Program-made: the position numbers and the translations under genes
From: Melastoma dodecandrum
Lineage: Eukaryota > Streptophyta > Magnoliopsida > Myrtales > Melastomataceae
NCBI GenBank assembly: GCA_029817715.1
Contig: JARUPY010000235.1
Coordinates: 248,001-312,000, forward strand
Direction of reading: 5' to 3'
Length of the DNA stretch: 64,000 nucleotides
Shown: one piece after another, positions 1 through 13,830 of the stretch
Numbering within the stretch: the stretch's first letter is position 1
Layout: each line of letters begins with the position of its first letter
Notes under the pieces: model-generated
The model's database searches: none
Told to the model about the DNA's origin: nothing
What the model saw: only the letters and a program-made list of their open reading frames with translations

Positions 1-479
1 ATAAGCTGGGATCGTGATCGACATATGACAATGCTGAAAACACAACACTGGTATAGCTAAACCTTTTCTCAACAGAGCATATGTTATAAAATCTAAACCC
101 TTTGAACATGTTTTATTTCTTTCGGAAGCTAAAATCTAAAGATAGTCTTTTTCCTTTGGGCAAAATCTTCCTTTAAAATCGAAAACTCTAGGAGAATATA
201 TTATCAAAATATCATAAATTATATTTTCTCTTCTTTTTATTTTATTTATTTATTTATTCAATGGACTAAACTCGGGCCTATATGAGCTTAGGCCAAACTA
301 AAATGAATAAATCTTAGCCCAAAACATTGTGTAGTTACTTAGATGCACTCTACAACTCATTAGCTTCACTTATACAAAATAAAGTAATAATTTACCCATG
401 GAATAAATAAATGTTCAAGTCAAAAGATTTTTTACACTTATTCAAAAAGAGGATTAACCAATGATGTTCGACATGTGAA

Positions 480-1215
480 ATTCTCTAAAACGAGTTGTGT
501 CTAATATCGACGATACAAAGACGATTGTCTACTCGCCACAATCTCAGCCACTATCGACTAGGGAAGGTATCAACCGCTCACCATTGACCAATCGAGTTAG
601 TAGGTCGCCAGTCAATGAAGCCAAGAAGTTGACTCAGGAAGCAACCGAGCAAGGGATTTTAGTCGATCGATAGGAGTCAATTAAGAGACATCTAAAGCTC
701 GGTCAAGTGAAGCGAATTTGAACCGTCTCTCAGAAGCACTCAATATTGAAGGTGGTTTATGCATCATTAATTAAGTTGTGTTCATTCCCAATAAGTCATT
801 TATGGCTAACTAATTCATGTATTTGGCTTTTCATGCATCTTCATAGGTTCATTGTTCGCACATTTATGTCTTTTTTTGTGATCCCTGTATAAAAGACGCC
901 CTTGTAAGAGTGGTAAAATAGATTATTATTCAGAATTGAAGTCAAACTTTCTTTGTTAGACTTGTGTCTTTCACCCTTATTCTCCATTCGACGGATCCAA
1001 GTATAATTTGAGTTAGAACGTTTTGTTTTGGTAGTGGTGTATTAATATCTACCAACTCGTTCCCCGTCCTCGTTTTTTTTTCAAGATAGTATGTCGGTAT
1101 CCATCCTACGAACGAGTCTATCCACCAGTCTTTTATCAAGGTGGCATATTTGTATCCGTGATGGTTATTCTCAACATATTTGTATCCGAGTCTACCATAC
1201 TTGTCATCCTTTTCC
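480..1215 (+). repeat. Decayed LTR, family A copy 1
   Basis: This stretch shares an ordered set of motifs with 2570-2950 and 7760-8450: a GTTCATTGTTC block, a TATA-like CCCTGTATAAAAGACGCCC near 885-903, CCTTGTAAGAGTGG, and then GTGGTGTATTAATATC and TTTGTATCCGTGATGG. The layout (U3 rich in ATCGAC words, TATA box, R/U5 with repeated 'tgtatcc') is what an LTR looks like. I cannot place exact TG/CA ends and see no adjoining primer-binding site or coding domain, so this is a solo or decayed LTR by inference. The 115-codon minus-strand frame at 942-1289 lies inside it and is not a gene. Confidence 0.45.
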
Positions 1216-1734
1216 CACCTAACCCCACCAATTGGTCTTAAGTTACCCATATGGATATGCATTCCCTCTATGTATCTTGACATCAACAATATTTAACGAT
1301 AATTTATATATCCATGTCCCCTTTAGATATTTATTCGACTGTTTCAGATTAATATATTCATTAATTGGAGAGAACTTACCATTAATAATTTTATGTGTAG
1401 AAAAATAGAATAATCGACGACAAATACTTTCCTTATAATTATTTATCTACAAATGTGTTTTGACAAAACTAACATAACATAAAGTACGTGGTAAAAAGGA
1501 TCGAAATTTACGAGAACAAATTTAAATCGAATTGTTAATGAAAAGTTAGATATTAACTTATTATTTCTGATTGCATTCTAGAATGATTATAAAGAAATTT
1601 CTTTTTTAAACATAATAAAGAGTATATTTGGTCAACCGCAAAAGACTGAGGTGGATCATTTATAGACGAATAACAACGACTTAAGAATTCTCCATAAATA
1701 TATTGATTACAACGACACAATAATACAAATTTTA

Positions 1735-1960
1735 TACACTGTCTTAATTTTAGGTTAGATATAGAAAATTTTAGGAAATCTTGTAATCGTGTTGTTCATG
1801 AAATTCGTCATTTTCTTTTCTGAGGACCACAATTTCTTTTCCTTAAATCCAATAGGTTCGTCGCACCATGATAGGGATAATGGTTTTTCTGATCCCTCAT
1901 CTTCATCCCACTCTCTACCTATTATCAACCCATAAAAAGCTAATGTCATGTGATTTATGG
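1735..1960 (+). repeat. LTR remnant, family B partial copy
   Basis: The segment resembles the 3' parts of 32380-32850 and 46270-47040: AGAAAATTTTAGGAAATCTTG followed by a TTTTC-rich stretch and a block reading TTAAATCCAATAGGTTCG. It appears to be the R/U5 end of the same LTR family, heavily diverged. No flanking element structure is visible, and the stretch between it and 2570 holds no gene I can recognise. Confidence 0.35.
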
Positions 1961-2569
1961 AAATTGAGCTCTGGAAAATGATTTTCTGCGTTTCAGTTCT
2001 TCGAGTAAGAATTGCATGGTAACCTTCATTTCAATTTTTGTAAAACCTATCTCTTTCACCAGTTCTGATTACTTGCATGGAATCTTTATTACATGAAGTA
2101 TTCTTTTAAGATGCAATTTTGGTTTTCTTTTGAGACGAATTAATCACTGGTGCTAGTTTCCATAGCCGAACGAAAAGTTATACTGTGGTTTATCTTTCTT
2201 TGCAGAAGAAGAAATACAACCATTTTTTTTCTAAGGTAGTGCAAGGCATACAGGACAGGATGAATGATGCGAACAGTCACGTTTTCATTTCCTCCTCGTC
2301 CCCTTCCCTGAAGTTCTTGTGTTTTAGGATTTTGTGCCACCACGTGCTCATTCAGATAACCCAGGTATGCCCCATCGTAGTACACGATGTCATTGATGTG
2401 ATCAAGGAGCAGATGGAATGTGCAGTTCGGCAGCTCGATCACCAAGACCCTGGAGTTGAACAGGGTTGATGGTCGACGAGAAGATGAACGGGGAATGTCT
2501 TCATTCGATCCTTCGAACTTGATATACAAGAAGCTAATCTGGCCGAGAAACGCATATTCCTAACATGAC

Positions 2570-2950
2570 TTTTGTGGTCGTCCATTAATGCATCTCATTA
2601 GGTTCATTGTTCGTGCATATTTCGTTCCTTCCCGGAAAGTCATTCATGGCTAGTTCATATATTTGACCTTGCATGCATCTTATTAGGTTCATTGTTCATG
2701 CATTTCATTTATGTTTAGTTCATATATCGCATTTATGTCTTTGTGTCCTGGTGACCCCAGTATAAAGGATGCCCTTGTAACAATGAAAGACACAATTTGT
2801 AAATTATATTCTCAATCTCAAGTTTCTCCAGGGCGGTGGTGATATCCCTCTCCATTTCAAGTCAAACTCATCCTCTCGCTTATGACGGTGGTCTACCTGA
2901 GGTTGAATCTCAACCCGTCTTTCATTTATTCTACCCTTTTCGTAATTTCA
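2570..2950 (+). repeat. Decayed LTR, family A copy 2
   Basis: Second copy of the family seen at 480-1215 and 7760-8450. It contains a duplicated GGTTCATTGTTC block, CCCAGTATAAAGGATGCCC as a TATA-like box at about 2756-2774, CCTTGTAACAATG, and two 'cggtggt' words before GAGGTTGAATCTCAACCC. Ends are not resolved. The sequence on to 3127 shows no coding signal. Confidence 0.4.
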
Positions 2951-3135
2951 CTTCGAGAATTTGAATCATCATTACAAATATTTAACCATATAAAATCTTC
3001 AAGAAAATTTGAATCACCGATACAAATATTTATGGAGTGTCACGCTTAAATAGACAACCATGATATTTTTTTGGTACTAAGAGTAATTTCAACTCTAGCT
3101 TTATTTTTTCGGGTCCCTAATATCTTAGTCCTGAT

Positions 3136-3898
3136 TAGGGGTGAGCAGGTTCAGGGTGGGTAGGCTCCGGACGTGGAACTTGGAACTTACCCTGTAATGG
3201 CCGATTTTTTCTTTTTTAGAACCTATAACCTACCATGTGGCTCAAAGGACCGCCCAAGAACCAACCTGCCGGTTCTGGTATCGGTTTCGGTTCCATGTTC
3301 TTATGGGACACTTCTACATTAAATCAACTATATTACTCCAATTAATCTAAAAAAATCTTATACATTACTCTAATCAATCTAAAAAAAACCTCAAGCATTA
3401 CTCCAATCAATCTAAAAATACTTCAAGCACTACTCCAATCAATCTAAAAATACCTCAAGCACTACTCCAATCAATCTAAAAAAACCTCAAGTGAACTGGT
3501 CAACGCCTCACGAAGAGGGAAGGGCAAGGGGATGGCGGGTCGACGTAAAGAAAGACTTATCAGCAACCATATAACTGTGCGCAAAATTGCTAAATATAAA
3601 TAAGAAATATTTAAAATTTTAAAATAAAAATTCTTTATATAAATAGAGAATAAAGATTATATAAAGATATTATAAAAATATATTATATAAATTATATATT
3701 AAAATATATTATGTTAGATTCAATGTTCTCTAGGCTGTTTCCGAGATTAGAACTGGAATCAAATTTGGTACTGGTCGGTTTTCAAAAATTTAGAACCTAG
3801 AACCTACCTGGTCTATTCGAGAACCTATACTGACACTGACCCTATGGTACAGGTTCCGACCGCTTCTCGATTTAACCCGGAACATATGCTCACCCCTA
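3136..3898. mobile_element. hAT-type MITE with 8-bp TSD
   Basis: The 763-bp element starts with TAGGGGTGAGCA and ends with its inverted complement TGCTCACCCCTA. The flanks are GTCCTGAT (3128-3135) and GTCCCGAT (3899-3906), an 8-bp target-site duplication with one mismatch. An 8-bp TSD and TAGGGG-type ends are the hallmarks of hAT elements. The interior has GAACC/GGTTC-rich stretches near both ends and a minisatellite at 3319-3490. No transposase frame is present, so it is non-autonomous. Confidence 0.85.
3319..3490. repeat. ~34-36-bp minisatellite inside the hAT MITE
   Basis: About five head-to-tail units share the core ACTCCAATCAATCTAAAAA followed by (T)ACCTCAAGC. Unit length varies slightly with the A-run. 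The array sits near the middle of the hAT element and is probably an internal expansion within it. Confidence 0.8.
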
Positions 3899-3963
3899 GT
3901 CCCGATCGTCCTTTCATCAGCTCATGAAATACTAATGCTATGCGACTAAGAAAAAGGTAGAAA

Positions 3964-4043
3964 TGTGTAATAGTTAATCGGAGAACATAAATGCCACAAA
4001 CCATTTTCTGGGGCATTTCTGTTCTCCGATTAACTATTACACA
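3964..4043. other. Near-perfect 32-bp hairpin
   Basis: Positions 3964-3995 and 4012-4043 are inverted complements with one mismatch (T against G just after GAGAACA), separated by a 16-nt loop. The sequence lies 58 bp beyond the right end of the hAT MITE. It could be a tiny foldback element or a young small-RNA precursor; nothing in the sequence decides which. The stem is longer and more perfect than random AT-rich DNA would give. Confidence 0.75.
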
Positions 4044-4585
4044 CGTTCATAATGCTTGTTAATTTAATCCTTTGGGAATGTGATTAAGGTGGGAACGGAG
4101 AAGACGAAAGGTGACTAAATATATCCTTTGTATTTAGTCAATGCTTGATCTTTCCAGGTCAAAGAAGAAATGAACCTTCCACGTTCACCGGTAGGTACGA
4201 GACAGAGTTTAGAAGATTATAGTTTCAAACAAATGTATCGTCAAGCACAGCATGCCTTGATTATCATGGCGATAGCCAGAGGAACAAGAACGCATGGCCA
4301 CTTCAGATTTCTCGACAAGACCAACTTATTCAGCCAAAGTTCCTCGGCCGGTTTTTTGCAAAATAAGCAACCCGAACTTAGTCATTATTGATGTCATCTG
4401 ATGGTTTGAGTACCAGAGAAACGATGCAAAATTTAAAGATAATGCCTTCCTGTAACAACTAGAACAGAACCCACCATACAAATCCCAAACCGTCACCGAT
4501 CATCTACTGCTATGAAAGCACGATACCATGTAAAATCAGTCTCATCGCCAAAAATGACGAACATGAAGGAGGACAATAATTTTTT

Positions 4586-7233
<2,648 letters not shown>

Positions 7234-7310
7234 TGCAACGGCGGGGAGGCGGCGGCGTTGGAGAAGGGCTTCCCTAAGGAGGTCTAAGGTCGGTGTGTTT
7301 AGGGAATCGC

Positions 7311-7409
7311 TAGGGTTTTGAGATCTCAGAGATTGTTCAGCAAGGACGATTCTGCCCTTGTCCGCATAACTGGGCTGGATCCGTCTGCTCCTGAAATCTT
7401 TACTGGGCC
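7311..7409 (-). promoter_or_regulatory. RPL11 promoter motifs: telo box and two site II elements
   Basis: A telo box AAACCCTA (minus strand, 7311-7318) lies about 80 bp upstream of the ATG. TGGGCT (7371-7376) and TGGGCC (7404-7409) are site II motifs of the TGGGCY type. This telo box plus site II pairing is the usual signature of plant ribosomal-protein promoters, where TCP factors couple expression to growth. Function here is inferred from motif and position. Confidence 0.7.
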
Positions 7410-7759
7410 TAAGACAAACCCATCTTATTAAAAATTATTCGAATATCTACTTATTTATTAACAAAATTCATTATTCATATATACTACATAATAATTATTT
7501 TTTTATAGGTTATAATAGTAATAATAATAATAATTGATGGAAGTGTAAATTTCGACTTCCTTTCCTCCCGTGCCTTCGTCTTTGAGTCACACCAAGCAAG
7601 ATGCGGAACCGGAATGCAAGTAATGATGAAATAGTCGAACAACTGACAAAACTCAGAAAGTAGAGCAAAATACAAGCAAAAAACAGATGTGACAATAGCA
7701 GTACTAATACACTGGATGCCATCAAAATTCTAAAGTTAAGCGTGTTGAGACGAAAGTAA

Positions 7760-8450
7760 TTGATATAAGGACCATCGACAAAAATACAAGGACCATCGAC
7801 GCACCATCGACTAGAGCTGTCCACTTGCTCATCATCGACTAACTTACACAACGTCGAAGTAAGAGCCCATCGAAACAAGTCATAATCGAAGTACGAACAC
7901 GTCGAAGCAAGCAGTCGAAGGAAGCCATAGAAACAGAAGCAACTCCATATCGAATGCACCTCAAGTTCCCAGATCATTCATGCATTATCCCTTTCATGTA
8001 TTAGAATTTATGTTTGTTGCATTTCGAATAAGCCATCTATGGCTCAGCCATGAATCTGGTCAGGCATGCATCTTGTCTAAGTTCAATGTCTTGCATTTAT
8101 GTTCTTGTTCTGGTGATCCCTATATAATGGGCGCCCTAGTAAATATTTGAAAAAAAAAATTTGTTCAGATTATAACCCTCTGTAAGACTTTGTTTTCTTA
8201 TCCGAAGTGAGTGGATTCTCCTTCAACCTCGTTCTTCATTTGGTGGATTCCAAGTGCGGATTGAGTAGAGCGTTCAATCGGTGGTGGTGTATCTGTATCC
8301 TCCGCGTTATTCCTCACCCTCGTCTTGTTCGTGGTGGTGTCTCTGTATCCATGGCCGAACGAGTCTATCGAGTCTTCTTTCACGGTGGTGAATCTGTATC
8401 CGTGAAGGTTGATCTCAACCCCTCCTCTTTCATCATTCCATCTGCACCCT
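7760..8450 (+). repeat. Decayed LTR, family A copy 3
   Basis: This is the best preserved of three copies. The U3-like part is rich in ATCGAC/TCGAAG words (7780-7970). It is followed by GGTTCATT-like blocks, CCCTATATAATGGGCGCCC at about 8118-8136 as a TATA-like box, then GGTGGTGTATCTGTATCC, GTGGTGTCTCTGTATCC and GGTGGTGAATCTGTATCCG, and GGTTGATCTCAACCCC. It matches 480-1215 in order and spacing. No coding domain of an LTR element adjoins it. Between the RPL11 promoter and this copy I see only AT-rich sequence with an ATA/ATT microsatellite at about 7515-7535. Confidence 0.5.
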
Positions 8451-8614
8451 CGTACACAACCTTCCGTCCATACCCCACGTCACTCCATTCAGCAACCTTT
8501 AGCGACGTCCCCCTTCCCTTTCGGTATTAGAATCATCTATTCCTTGCCGACCCCCCGTGTCAGTAATATTAGGATGTGAGACCTCTTAGGAAGACTTCGT
8601 GTTGCATCTTTCTA

Positions 8615-9230
8615 TCGTCATTTCATCTTTTTTACTTGTGTTTATTCTTGTCATCTGTTTTTCTCCTTTTGCTTTATGATGGGAGCCTAAGTTTAAGTAT
8701 TATATCCCCACGAGCATTTGCCTCTGATTTCCAGTATGCGAGATGCGGTACCGAAACGAAAGTACATACGGAATGGTCGAACAAACGACATATGGGTGCG
8801 ATTATACTCCCACTAATGCATCGGTTCCCATAATAATTACGAAGTTAAGTGTGCTTGGGCGTGAGTAGTATTAGGATGGTTGACTTTTGAGGAAGTTCGT
8901 ATTGCAGCCCATTTTTTACTTACAGTCATTCTTGCCATTCTTTTTTCAAGCTTATTTACTTACATTCATCCCCGTCATTTACTTTTTTGTGCTTTCGTTC
9001 CATGATGGGTGCGCATATTAGCAACCGTTTTTTTACTTACGTTCATTCTCGTCATTTGCTTTTTGCACTTTTCTTCCATGATGTATGCTCATTCTCGACA
9101 ACAGTGTTTCACATTTTTGTTCCATGATGAGAGCGCATCTTAGCAACCATTTTTTACTTATATTCATTCTCGTCATTTGTTTTTCACACTTCTGTTCCAT
9201 GACGGGAGTGTATGCTAGCAACCATTTTAT
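8615..9230. repeat. Tandem/dispersed ~85-bp repeat
   Basis: Units share the order 'ttacttacattcattctcgtcattt', 'ttttgcactttcgttccatgatg' and 'gcgcatattagcaaccattttt'. Recognisable starts are near 8618, 8945, 9030 and 9150, with a partial unit near 9080. The short open frames on both strands here (62-63 codons) come from the repeat and are not genes. Confidence 0.6.
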
Positions 9231-9807
9231 GCAAGAAAAATCATTGAACTTAGGACACGAAAAACGTGGAAAATAGAGATACGTACCCGAATTGTTCGTA
9301 CCTTATCAAACAGACAATCACTATGCCTACCCGTCAATCAATCTAGCATGCCCTTGAACTCGATTACTCTCAAGATCTGCAAACCAGCAAGGAAAGAGGT
9401 GTTATCTCGGTCTTCCTCCCCCCAACTTGCTGACGGTCAATGGAGCATCACTGTATATTAGGATTAGGGCAAGTGGGAGAAGGACCTAACACCTGTTACT
9501 ATATGGTGTGATAGATACTTCCATCACGAGCTTACAACAACACACGGGCATACAAAATGAGCTGTCTAAACACATTAATAATAAAATATGATATGCACAA
9601 AAGCCCAACCAAAATGATCACACAAACCTTAACAGGTTATCATCCATAGTCTCGTATATCATGATATAGTAGATTTATAATAGCATATATAAATAATTGA
9701 TTATAGCCCAACAAGAATTTTATAAAACAAAATAAAATAAATATCCAACATTCTCCCAAAGAATTTTCACAAAGAAGACTTTATTATTAAGTACACAGAT
9801 AGACCAG

Positions 9808-10620
9808 TTGGTGAGAAACCTTTGTTTTCTCTGTTTTTTATGTCTATCGAATCTTCAACTCAGCCTCATCAATAACTTGAGGGTGATAAATGAGGGTATT
9901 TTGGAGGCCTATCGGACTACAAATGATGGTGCATTCATCCATGCAAGCGGCTATTTACAGAATACATTGTTGAGTTTCAACAACTTTATGTTTCACAAAG
10001 CAGTAATGTCATGATTGGCCCCTCAGGTAGGAAGTATTAACAACATCATGTCGAGGGACCAGAATCTCAAGGTTCATCTGAAGCGTGTCATTCCTGTCAA
10101 CCTAGGGAGTGTAATCTTCAGTCACATGGCTTCTTATGTAAAAGATGAAAGTTGTGCATTACCCTTTTCTCACATCATCTCTGCTCTGTTGAAGTATTAT
10201 GGTGAAGATGTCTCATAAGCAAGATGGATGCTTAGACCACCCAAGTAATTGGTGAAAATTCTGATAAGAGCATGGGTTTTCGATATGTTGATAGTGTGTT
10301 TGTCAAAAAACCCATAAAGCGAAATATCGCTGATTTAGTGCGTGCAAGGCAAAGACTTCTGATAAACTCATGCGTGTTAAATTGGAAAAGGATGTCACTA
10401 CACATGATGACTCTTCTTCTCCAAAGATGCAAAAAGTTCTCTACAAGGAAATAAACTTCACTAGGCGTTCTATCTTTGAAGGGATGGATGGATGGCTTTG
10501 CTGAAAGGCTTGGGAAGCTGGAGAAAGCGATCCAAAAGTTGATCGACCGAGATGTTGATAAGGATTTGAGTAATGTTTTTCTTATGATCCTTTTGCAAAC
10601 TCTGCCATGTTTCCGTTCAG
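9808..10620 (+). pseudogene. Fragment resembling a plant mobile/transposon-domain protein
   Basis: One frame runs from 9808 to 10218 with a single TGA at 10012. It reads LINNLRVINEGILEAYRTT in the first half and PVNLGSVIFSHMASYV, LPFSHIISALLKYYG in the second. The 'NLG..I.SH' followed by 'LPF...I..LL..YG' layout resembles the 'putative plant transposon protein' domain carried as an extra or env-like ORF by SIRE-type copia and some gypsy elements. The assignment is from pattern only. Downstream sequence to about 10620 continues in other frames (10272-10454) without a clear domain. The stop codons suggest decay. No LTR or pol is adjacent. Confidence 0.4.
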
Positions 10621-10639
10621 TCAACGTTTGTTGTTAAAC

Positions 10640-12900
10640 GATGTTATGTACTTTTGAGTGTCAGCATATTTTTGCTGTTATAGTGATAAGATTGTCTTTT
10701 GTTATATCTTCCACTTCTTTTTATATGAAAAAAAGCGGTAGAAGTTGAGGTAAGCTTTGGATTGAATTAGGTGAAATAATCTGTGAGTGCTTATTCTCAG
10801 GGGGGATTTGTATCTCATACTTTATCCCTAAAGTAAGTCCATGTTTTTCTTCATCACAAAGGAGACGAATGTTGAACTTGGTGCTGATGATGAGGTTGAG
10901 AAGCTATGCTGCTAGATACCAATACGATGTTATTGTAATACTACGCTTATCTTTAATGATAAGCTTAATGAGTGTGTTATTAATTTCCAATAATATATTA
11001 TTGTATTAGTGCGCTTATCCTCTCCAAATATGAAAAAAATTTTCTATTCATATATTAAATTATACGATGCATTAATTTGATGTATATTGTACATATATCA
11101 AATATAATTCAAATCGTCTAGAATGATTTTAGTCAGATTATTATGAATTTAATTAGCTTCAATTTAGAATATTGATATTTCAAATAATGATTTGAAAACT
11201 AATCTTCAATTATGAAAATAATTTTTTCTTATCCGCAGCAAGATGAGCTGCAAATGGATAATGGTTAAATTAAATCATTTTAATTATGATTTTACTTTGG
11301 AAAATTAATTTGGTAAATCTTCAAACATGGAAATGAATTATTCAATTCGAATGAAAATGAATAATTCTAAAATGTAATCATTTGATAACCTTTTCTCTCG
11401 GACACAACGAATGTTGACCAACTATTTGCTCAAATGAATATGATCCGCTACAGTTCGTTACTTTGGAAAATAGATAAAGTAATTTGTTCCAACAAACTTG
11501 AACAATTTTCACGATGGTTTCCTCCATAAACGTAGGCTGAGCTCACACATTCAAGGGAACTGTGTGAACTGTGTGTCTGTGTGGTTGGGCGAGAAACAAA
11601 AAGTGCTAAGTGATCGGTTGGTTCCTATCTCTTACAACTATATGCTAGAGTGCCAAGGGTTGTGTTATACCATGATTGTCCTGAGAGGGACTATGTGCTG
11701 CTGTGCAGAAGTCTCGACCTCTTGGCGGGATGGTAAAACAGGTTGCATGGGAGCCGCTGGAGCGACAACGTGTTGTTGAAAAATCCTTTGAGCTAACAAC
11801 TGTTAAGAGTAAGCATTTTACTGTTGGAAACGAGAAGACCTCCGATGTGTGAGGAGTCGATCGTTGCCATAAAGTGATCCTTTATTTCTTTAAGAATTTT
11901 AAATCTCACTTTATGATAACAACTAAAAGCCTAGTGTAAAAGGCATATTTGCACCAAATATATTATATATTTGAAAAATATATTAGAATCACCTCGTTGA
12001 TAGAAAGTGGACGTAAGTCAATTAAGACCGAACTACTATAAAACTAATATGTCCATTACAATCGCTCTCATATCCTAACGAATATCTACTCGAACTAATA
12101 CGTAACTCATATCTACAATGAGCAGATCTTACCATCCGAGCAATGCTTTGTTGTGGTGTCGCATACTTAGAAAAGACCGGAAAAAGTGACAAACACTAAT
12201 TCACTCTCTATTAGTGTACCTGAACCATTCAACAATAAGAGATTTCCAATATGTGTTCCTTTGTACTGTTAATTTGCATTTGTAGCATTTGTTTCACCGT
12301 GTAGTTTTCCCAACTTATGGCGATTACCAACCCACCCGATTGTGATGTGCTAACATTAATCTCACATTGACTATGCTAATAATTTTCAAACACAGCCGTT
12401 AATTTTAAATAATACCTATACTCAAATAAATTGATACGAGCAACAATTGCTCTTTCCCCTTGTTCCTGAAAGTATGCCGAAACGTTGGGAATTGTAGGGA
12501 TAAGAATTAAAAAAAGAACCTTAATCACAAATTTCATTGTTTATATTAAATTATGTATTAAATTTTAAAATTTAAAATACATTTTAATAAGAAAATAAGT
12601 TTTTAATAATATATTTATGTTTCTTATCGTTTTCGTGATTGGGATGAGTTGTGCTATTCTCTTACCCGATACAATGAGATAAATAAGTTATCAATTGAAA
12701 CTATGTTAAAAGAAATAAAAAAGTAATAACTTCATCGAAAATAATTTTGATTCCTTTTCTATCAAACGAAAATTACACCAAATGTTGTACCATCGAAATC
12801 ACGAGTCAACAACCTGTGTATATCTCAAGCATTTTATTTTTATTTTTATTTTTATATAGTTATGAAAAATAAATGTAGAAGAAACGGCACTGTTGGCGCG
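10640..12900. other. AT-rich intergenic DNA, nothing recognised
   Basis: I see no conserved coding motif in this stretch. The 93-codon frame at 11498-11779 has biased, Cys-rich content and no family resemblance. An imperfect inverted repeat around TTATTGTAATACTACGCTTATC (10930-11010) is the only structure noted. Confidence 0.4.
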
Positions 12901-12969
12901 GAAAAGTTGTTCCCCGCAATACGTGATGAATTTTACAGTGAATGTAATTGCCACTAAGTAAAAGTAAAC

Positions 12970-13400
12970 GCAATACCGGAATTTAATACAACGGTACTGA
13001 ATTTACAGTGTTTGGTGTTGTACACCGCAAAGCGAATGAATACCAATATAACAAGTAGGCAAGACACCGGAATTTAATGCGACGGAATCAAGCTTACAGT
13101 GTAATACTTACAGACATCACTTGAACGAGAAACAACAAAAAAGGCCTGGTGACACTTTGCAATGAAAGGCGGTTGAGGCGAACTCCTCTACTTGAATTCA
13201 CCATTGTGGAGTGGATGAGGCGTCAACGGCACCGGAATTTAATGCAACGGCACCGAGGGTGGAGTTCGACGTCGAAATTTAATGCGACGACGTCGATGGG
13301 CGGAGTCGAAGTGGTGGCAGGTCAACGATGACGGAATTTAATGCACGACACCGAGAATGGACGGAGGTGTGTAAACAACGCCGAAATTTAATGCACGATG
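12970..13400. repeat. Six-copy degenerate repeat with a GGAATTTAATGC core
   Basis: The core (A)CCGGAATTTAATGC(G/A)ACGG, or variants such as GTCGAAATTTAATGCGACG, recurs near 12977, 13069, 13231, 13273, 13332 and 13382. Spacing is irregular, 40-160 bp. Several copies are followed by CACCGAGG-like words, so the core sits between short GC-rich inverted words. The local GC-rich blocks contrast with the AT-rich surroundings. I do not recognise the family. The 60-codon frame at 13149-13331 is inside the repeat. Confidence 0.65.
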
Positions 13401-13694
13401 CTGAGGTTGGAGTTCAGGTCACCGGTAAAACGAAAAGGTAAAAGACTTAGAGTTTGTTTAAGTTGTGTTGTTCGTGTGTGGAAAAGAATCCAATTGTGAT
13501 TTTATAAATGTCTTCAATCGACAGGTAAAGCACGTTCTCCTTGGCGGTTGTTGATTTTCAAGCACGTTCTCCACTTTATCAAATTGTTCGGGCAGTTGTA
13601 AGCCACGTTCTTTAATTTGGGGAGAATCTGATTTGCTGAAAATATATTTTAATATATTTTCACCTTGGATATAATATTTATATTAAGTCAAATA

Positions 13695-13830
13695 TGCTTT
13701 CGAGAGGCTCCTCAATACGTCAGTACTGATTGAAGGTTTCTATATAAAATCTATATATTCTCACATAATATATAGATTTTCTCGAGAGGCTCTTCAATCA
13801 AAGATTCTTTCTCGAGAGGCTCTTCTCGAG
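13695..13830. repeat. CTCGAGAGGCTCTTC repeats around a small palindrome
   Basis: (T)TCGAGAGGCTCCTC occurs near 13698, and CTCGAGAGGCTCTTC near 13781 and 13812. Between the first two lies an inverted repeat, AAAATCTATATATT against AATATATAGATTTT (13746-13778). No gene is visible from 13400 to 15500; the rest is AT-rich. Confidence 0.55.

Noticed and set aside
4170..4391. 73-codon plus-strand ORF 5' of the RPL11 end
   Set aside because: No motif, no splice or promoter context, close to the RPL11 3' UTR on the other strand.
7510..7977. 155-codon minus-strand ORF
   Set aside because: Biased, hydrophobic Leu/Phe/Ser content arising from repeat-derived sequence overlapping the family A LTR; no domain seen.
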